Source: Phycisphaerae bacterium (lineage in GTDB: Bacteria > Planctomycetota > Phycisphaerae > UBA1845 > Fen-1342). From it: a stretch of 10,434 nucleotides of DNA. The stretch is from contig JALHOX010000130.1 in NCBI GenBank assembly GCA_022842805.1, positions 1 to 10,434 on the forward strand, given 5' to 3'. Of this stretch, positions 6,989-10,434 are shown in pieces. A program made the position numbers and the translations under genes. A model generated the notes under the pieces. The model worked only from the letters and a program-made list of their open reading frames with translations, had not been told where the DNA came from and ran no database searches. Each line of letters opens with the position of its first letter. The stretch's first letter is position 1.

Positions 6989-7021
6989 TATGTTTCTGTT
7001 GGGCTGTGAGCAGGCGGCGGA

Positions 7022-7567
7022 TTACTTCGTCGTGAAGTAAATCTGGGCCGTTTCGCTGTTGTCCGCGGTCAGGACGAACTGCAGCATGTACTCCGTGCCC
7101 GGCTGCAGGCTGATGCCCGGAACCTGCTGACGCTGCCAATTCATGACCTTGTAGTTGCCCGGGAGGCTGGTCAGGTTGTAGTTCGTGCCCGGCTGCAGAG
7201 CGCCGCTGACGTCCTGCGTCGTGCTGTAGATCGTGTACTCAGCCTGGTCCGACGGGTTCTTGCCCATCATCTTGTGGATGCTGATCGTCGTGCTGCTGAT
7301 CCGGCCCAGGCCACCCTCTTTGCGGGCCTCATACTTGAAGCTCGGGCTCGTGCTCACGGGCTCCTTAATCTTGTAGCTCGACGATCCGGTCGCCGCCTGT
7401 TTCAGCTCGTTGCGCTTCGCCGCGAAGCCGTCGAGATAGACCACCGTGTCGAGCTTGTTCGACTTGGTGTTCCGGAAGACGCTCAGGCCGGTCGACGCGG
7501 CGCTGCAGCCGACGAGCGTGGCAATGGTGACGGCAAAGCTGGTGAACAGGGCGATCTTTCGCAGCAT
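7022..7567 (-). CDS. Small lipoprotein of unknown function with LQPGT duplication
   Basis: The 181-residue product starts MLRKIALFTS and has a lipobox LVGC with C21 as the probable lipidated residue, so it is an envelope lipoprotein. The mature part is rich in Lys, Ser, Thr and Tyr and looks mainly beta-stranded, unlike the Arg/Ala-rich products around it. LQPGTNY (124-130) and LQPGTEY (154-160) are exactly 30 residues apart and are encoded by an identical 15-base stretch, which points to an internal duplication. A clear Shine-Dalgarno sequence fixes the ATG at 7567. The frame extends to 7738, but the added residues are arginine-rich and without a signal. Codons are mainly C- or G-ending with frequent AAG, CTG, CAG and TTC, which hints at high expression. 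I do not recognise the family. Confidence 0.8.
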   Translation of the reverse strand: MLRKIALFTSFAVTIATLVGCSAASTGLSVFRNTKSNKLDTVVYLDGFAAKRNELKQAATGSSSYKIKEPVSTSPSFKYEARKEGGLGRISSTTISIHKMMGKNPSDQAEYTIYSTTQDVSGALQPGTNYNLTSLPGNYKVMNWQRQQVPGISLQPGTEYMLQFVLTADNSETAQIYFTTK

Positions 7568-7573
7568 GCAAGG

Positions 7574-7582
7574 CTCCTTCTT
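7574..7582 (-). promoter_or_regulatory. Shine-Dalgarno sequence for the small lipoprotein
   Basis: On the - strand AAGAAGGAG stands six bases before the ATG at 7567. It is the best Shine-Dalgarno match in the window and decides the start in favour of the lipobox-containing protein. Confidence 0.75.
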
Positions 7583-7648
7583 CGAGAATGCGGAAACAGT
7601 GCGGCGGGTCCATCGTCGGCGACAAGCCGGGGCCGCGCGGTCAGAAAC

Positions 7649-7654
7649 ATTATC
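7649..7654 (-). promoter_or_regulatory. Possible -10 element for the small lipoprotein gene
   Basis: GATAAT on the - strand matches five of six -10 positions and would give a leader of about 75 bases. The -35 region shows no good match but is covered by a dyad (7661-7682). The 281-bp gap from 7568 to 7848 contains no supported gene and no clear terminator for the TPR gene, so read-through from that gene is also possible. Confidence 0.3.
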
Positions 7655-7660
7655 GGCTTT

Positions 7661-7682
7661 CCGGGTCCGACGGACGACCCGG
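7661..7682. repeat. Inverted repeat upstream of the lipoprotein gene
   Basis: CCGGGTC (7661-7667) and GACCCGG (7676-7682) are perfect complements around eight bases, and the centre contains a second nested dyad, GTCCG-A-CGGAC (7665-7675). It lies just upstream of the GATAAT element on the - strand, where an operator would sit. The pairing is seen, and the regulatory role is a guess. Confidence 0.35.
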
Positions 7683-7848
7683 GCATCACGCACAAAACAC
7701 AGTGGCCGAAGTGGCGCACGCCGGCGACATTCCGCCAAGCCGTCCTTCTACACCGACGAGCTCGCCGGGTCGTTTCGAAGGGGTGCGACATCGGCATCGC
7801 GCAATTCACGCGCCCACGACGATCGACGTCTGGAATGGCCGCGGCGGA

Positions 7849-8901
7849 TCACCCGCCAGGCGGCGCAGAACCGGCCAGGTCAAGCGGCGGGGTCCCGCTG
7901 TCGCCGCGATAGCGGTCGATCAACTCGCGAATCTTCGGCTGATCCGGGTTGATTTCGAGCGAGCGATGCCACGCCTCCAGCGCCTCACGCTGCAGCGCAA
8001 CGCGCGCCGGCGTGTCGAGATACTGGGACATGCGCACCACGCCATAGCCCGCGTAGGCGGCGGCGTTTCGACGATCGAGTTGCAGCGCCATCGCATATTC
8101 GCGGGCAGCCTCGTCCATATCGCCTTCGCGCCAATGGCAATAGCCGAGCCGCTCATGCGCAACCGATACGTTGGGATCGATGCGGATGGCGGCGTCGAGC
8201 GTGCGACGACCGGCGTCGTAGCGATCCTGATTGATGTAGACCGTCGCCAGATTCACCAGCACCAGCGGCTGTTGGACATTGCATTCCAGCGATCGCTTGT
8301 AAGACGCAATCGCCTGATAGGGGTCGCCATCCGCGTCGTAGCAGGCGCCGAGGTTGCTCCATGCGTACGCGTTCCGCGGGTCGATCTTGAGCGACGCGCG
8401 GTAGGACTCGATGGCGGACGCGTATTGCTCCAACTGCTGATAGCAGCCGGCGAGGCGGAAATGGGCGAAGAACTGCTGACGATCGATCTCGATCGCGGCC
8501 AGATAGGCGCGTATCGCCTGTTTGGCGCGATCCATTAATCGATAGACCTCCCCGAGCTGAAAGATCGGCTCGTAGCTCTTCGGATCCAGCTCGACCGCCT
8601 TTTGCAGCGTCGTCTCGGCTTCGGGAAGGTCGCCGACTTCTTTGTACGCAACCCCCAGCTTGGTGTAGGCCTCCGGGAAAGCCGGGTCCAGCTTGACGGC
8701 CTTCTGATAGGCCTTGAGCGCGGCGTCGAAATCGGCGGCGGCCATGGCCTTGTCGCCGTCGCGGAGCGACATCTCCGCCGCCGGCCGCCCGATCGCGCAG
8801 CCGACGCCGCTCAGCAGCAGCGGCAGCAGACAAAAGGCGAGGCGCGAAGCGCGACGCAGGATGTCGCTCGTGCGGCGAATCCATCGCCGACGCTCGGACA
8901 T
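7849..8901 (-). CDS. TPR-repeat protein, probable lipoprotein
   Basis: The 350-residue product has a basic N-terminus and a hydrophobic segment, LAFCLLPLLLSGVGC (21-35). C35 could be lipidated, though the lipobox has glycine at -3, which is not typical; a signal anchor is the alternative. The rest is a regular array of eight TPR units with a 34-residue period from about 42 to 321, for example KAYQKAVKLDP, KAVELDP, RASLKIDPRNAYAWSNLG and DAAIRIDP. The eighth unit carries an eight-residue insertion before EALEAWHRSLEINPD. A proline- and glycine-rich tail follows. TPR arrays bind partner proteins, and in the envelope they often serve secretion, pilus or polysaccharide assembly. The nearest partner candidate is the divergent O-antigen ligase-like gene. 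GGAG sits five bases before the ATG at 8901. Pilus assembly PilF-like roles cannot be excluded. Confidence 0.88.
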   Translation of the reverse strand: MSERRRWIRRTSDILRRASRLAFCLLPLLLSGVGCAIGRPAAEMSLRDGDKAMAAADFDAALKAYQKAVKLDPAFPEAYTKLGVAYKEVGDLPEAETTLQKAVELDPKSYEPIFQLGEVYRLMDRAKQAIRAYLAAIEIDRQQFFAHFRLAGCYQQLEQYASAIESYRASLKIDPRNAYAWSNLGACYDADGDPYQAIASYKRSLECNVQQPLVLVNLATVYINQDRYDAGRRTLDAAIRIDPNVSVAHERLGYCHWREGDMDEAAREYAMALQLDRRNAAAYAGYGVVRMSQYLDTPARVALQREALEAWHRSLEINPDQPKIRELIDRYRGDSGTPPLDLAGSAPPGG

Positions 8902-8906
8902 ATCGA

Positions 8907-8910
8907 CTCC
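8907..8910 (-). promoter_or_regulatory. Shine-Dalgarno sequence for the TPR protein
   Basis: GGAG on the - strand, five bases before the ATG at 8901, supports this start over internal ones. Confidence 0.55.
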
Positions 8911-8959
8911 AACCGGAAATCAGGAAGCGAGCGTAATCGCCGGACCGCCCGCGTTTGCG

Positions 8960-8989
8960 TATTTACCACCGGACGCGGGCGCGCGTCAA
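8960..8989 (-). promoter_or_regulatory. Candidate promoter of the TPR gene
   Basis: On the - strand TTGACG (8984-8989, five of six to consensus) and TAAATA (8960-8965, three of six) are 18 bp apart. The predicted leader is about 50 bases. The -35 overlaps the palindrome TCAATTGA (8986-8993), whose other half reads TTGATC on the + strand toward the divergent gene. The remaining gap up to 9096 shows no other gene. Confidence 0.35.
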
Positions 8990-9096
8990 TTGATCGCGGG
9001 GGGCGAGTGCTGTGCATCGACCGACGGACCGACCGCGCGGGAACACTCCGAAGCTCAGCGTTGCGGGCGGACGGCCCGCCTGCTATCCATCCTGCC

Positions 9097-10434
9097 ATGA
9101 ACAAGGGTCACTCCGCCGCCCGGGCCGCGTCGCCGGTGTTTCAGACCGGGTCACTGCTGCTGCTGGGCCTGCTGGTGTTCGGCACGGTGCTGCTCATTTC
9201 TCCGCCGCTGGGCGAGACCTTCCCGGGTCAGATTCCGTGGAGCAGCAATTCTCTTCTGCGTCCGCTGACGCGGCTGATGTCGCTCTACGATGCGTTTCCG
9301 ACCATCCGCGGCGTCGAAATCAAGGACATCCTCTTCCACACCTGCGCGGCGCTGGGCCTCTTGATGCTCACGCTCCGCTTCGTCGATCGACAGACCGAGA
9401 TCGCCTTCGCGATGCACGCCCGCCGGCCTTATCTGCATGCTCAGGTGCTGCTGACGGTCTGGGTGATCCTGTCATTCTGGAGCAGCGCCTGGTCCGGCGA
9501 CATGGCCACCGCCTGGGGCCAAAGCGCCCTCTACGGCCTCGCGCTCGCCTGGGCCATCGCACTGGGCTGGACACTCAGCAATCGCGAATTGCCGCGGGCC
9601 TGCACGCTCATCTGCGGCGCCACGGTCGTCGCGGCCATCCTCTGTGCGTGGTACTACCACTTCCGCAACTCGGCCCATCGCCCGAGCTTTCCCATCGGCA
9701 ATCCGGGCACCACCGCCCCGTTCCTGCTGCCCGGCTTTTTCCTCCTCGCCGTCCGGCTTTTCGCCACGCCGCTGAACCGCCGCTCGAGTTCGGCCCGCGC
9801 CCCGATCGCGGCGTTTCTCCTCCTGCTCTGCCTGATCCCCGTGATTTACTGCTTCTGGCTCACATTCAGCCGCGCCACCATTCTCGCGTTGTTGGTCGGC
9901 ATCGTCGCGGCGGGCGTTTTGGCGGCGGGTGTGCGAGCCCGCTGGATGGTGGCGGCGGTGGGCGTCCTGCTCTTTGCGGCGGGGGCCTATTGGTTCACGA
10001 ATCTGTCGACGCAGGACATGAGCATGGCCCGCAGCGCTACGCTGCGCTATCGCTTCTACACCTGGCGCTACGCCGCCGAACTGTGGCAACTTCGCCCCAC
10101 CATGGGGCAGGGCGCGGGTAGCTACGCCCGGCTGGTCCATGAGCGGGCCACACAGGACCGCGTGCTCGATCCCGCGGCATTCTTGGGCGAGACGATCACC
10201 CACGCTCACAACGAGATGTTTGAGATTTTCAGCGAGATCGGCCTGCTGGGCGGCGTGACCTGGGTCGGCGGCATGATCGCCACCCTGCTCGCCGGCTTGC
10301 GCGTCGCCCAACTGCGCCGCGGCGGCCCGCTCGCCGTCGACGCGCTGGCCCTGACCGCCGCCTTTGCGGCCTTGCTGGCCGACAGCTTCGCCAGCGTGGC
10401 GTTGCGGCTGCCGGGCGTGCCGGCGGTGTTTTAC
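9097..10434 (+). CDS. O-antigen ligase/polymerase-like membrane protein (Wzy_C family), 3' partial
   Basis: The frame from the ATG at 9097 is open to the last base (446 residues), so the C-terminus is missing. It encodes many hydrophobic segments, for example SLLLLGLLVFGTVLLI (19-34), ALYGLALAWAIALGW near 144-158, CTLICGATVVAAILCAWYY (169-187) and LLLLCLIPVIYCFWL (241-255). Family marks are FSRAT (257-261) at the end of a membrane segment and the motif THAHNEMFEIFSEIGLLGG (368-386), typical of O-antigen ligases and polymerases, with H371 and E380 conserved. Between them lies a soluble loop with RYRFYTWRYAAELWQLRP and GQGAGSY. Such proteins join or polymerise undecaprenyl-linked glycans at the periplasmic face. 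No Shine-Dalgarno sequence precedes the ATG. Ligase and polymerase cannot be told apart from this sequence. Confidence 0.88.
   Translation, partial: MNKGHSAARAASPVFQTGSLLLLGLLVFGTVLLISPPLGETFPGQIPWSSNSLLRPLTRLMSLYDAFPTIRGVEIKDILFHTCAALGLLMLTLRFVDRQTEIAFAMHARRPYLHAQVLLTVWVILSFWSSAWSGDMATAWGQSALYGLALAWAIALGWTLSNRELPRACTLICGATVVAAILCAWYYHFRNSAHRPSFPIGNPGTTAPFLLPGFFLLAVRLFATPLNRRSSSARAPIAAFLLLLCLIPVIYCFWLTFSRATILALLVGIVAAGVLAAGVRARWMVAAVGVLLFAAGAYWFTNLSTQDMSMARSATLRYRFYTWRYAAELWQLRPTMGQGAGSYARLVHERATQDRVLDPAAFLGETITHAHNEMFEIFSEIGLLGGVTWVGGMIATLLAGLRVAQLRRGGPLAVDALALTAAFAALLADSFASVALRLPGVPAVFY

Noticed and set aside
7568..7738. 57-residue N-terminal extension of the small lipoprotein
   Set aside because: The Shine-Dalgarno sequence and signal peptide both point to the ATG at 7567.
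9063..9079. Small GC hairpin (GCGGGC/GCCCGC) just before the O-antigen ligase-like start
   Set aside because: Six pairs in GC-rich DNA are expected by chance, and no T-run or other feature supports a function.
9012..10121. 369-residue + strand frame overlapping the O-antigen ligase-like gene
   Set aside because: It is Arg/His/Pro-rich shadow; the frame from 9097 has membrane segments and the H-x-H-N-E motif and stays open to the window end.
9472..10311. 279-residue - strand frame opposite the O-antigen ligase-like gene
   Set aside because: Composition is low-complexity (Gln, Glu, Arg, Gly) without motifs, as expected for the antisense of a GC-rich membrane protein gene.
1..10434. tRNA, rRNA, CRISPR arrays, transposases and defence genes
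   Set aside because: No repeat-spacer pattern, tRNA-like cloverleaf, terminal repeats or transposase/defence motifs were seen on either strand by reading.

Overview
The window is GC-rich DNA with tightly packed bacterial genes: eight complete protein genes and two that run off the ends. No RNA gene, insertion sequence or CRISPR array was seen. Base composition, lipopolysaccharide-type envelope genes, an exported HEAT-repeat protein with a C-terminal W-x-x-W motif and several starts without Shine-Dalgarno sequences suggest a planctomycete-like Gram-negative bacterium, perhaps Phycisphaerae. This assignment is inferred from gene style, not from a marker gene.

Left part (1-2116, + strand): the tail of an unidentified gene, a Kdo/WaaP-family lipopolysaccharide core kinase and a GT-B (family 4) glycosyltransferase follow each other with overlapping stop and start codons. 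They look like a translationally coupled lipopolysaccharide core block. The glycosyltransferase runs 35 bp into the convergent gatB.

Middle left (2082-4651, - strand): gatB (Asp/Glu-tRNA amidotransferase subunit B) lies downstream of a D-2-hydroxyacid dehydrogenase of the glyoxylate/hydroxypyruvate reductase type. gatB starts with GTG directly after an in-frame stop, has no Shine-Dalgarno sequence and may be leaderless.

Middle (4844-6988, + strand): a two-gene unit encodes an exported HEAT-repeat protein and, with no gap, a secreted protein of unknown function. It ends in a 13-bp hairpin that probably serves as terminator. The 192-bp divergent gap before this unit holds two mutually exclusive hairpins.

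Right part (7022-10434): on the - strand are a small lysine-rich lipoprotein with an internal LQPGT duplication and an eight-repeat TPR lipoprotein, each with its own Shine-Dalgarno sequence. Divergent from the TPR gene is an O-antigen ligase/polymerase-like membrane protein, cut off by the window end. Its frame has no stop, and the long open frames overlapping it are shadows. The window therefore has envelope glycan genes at both ends, with housekeeping metabolism and exported proteins of unknown role between them. I found no clear mobile or defence system. The least understood items are the secreted protein, the small lipoprotein and the hairpins and dyads in the intergenic regions.
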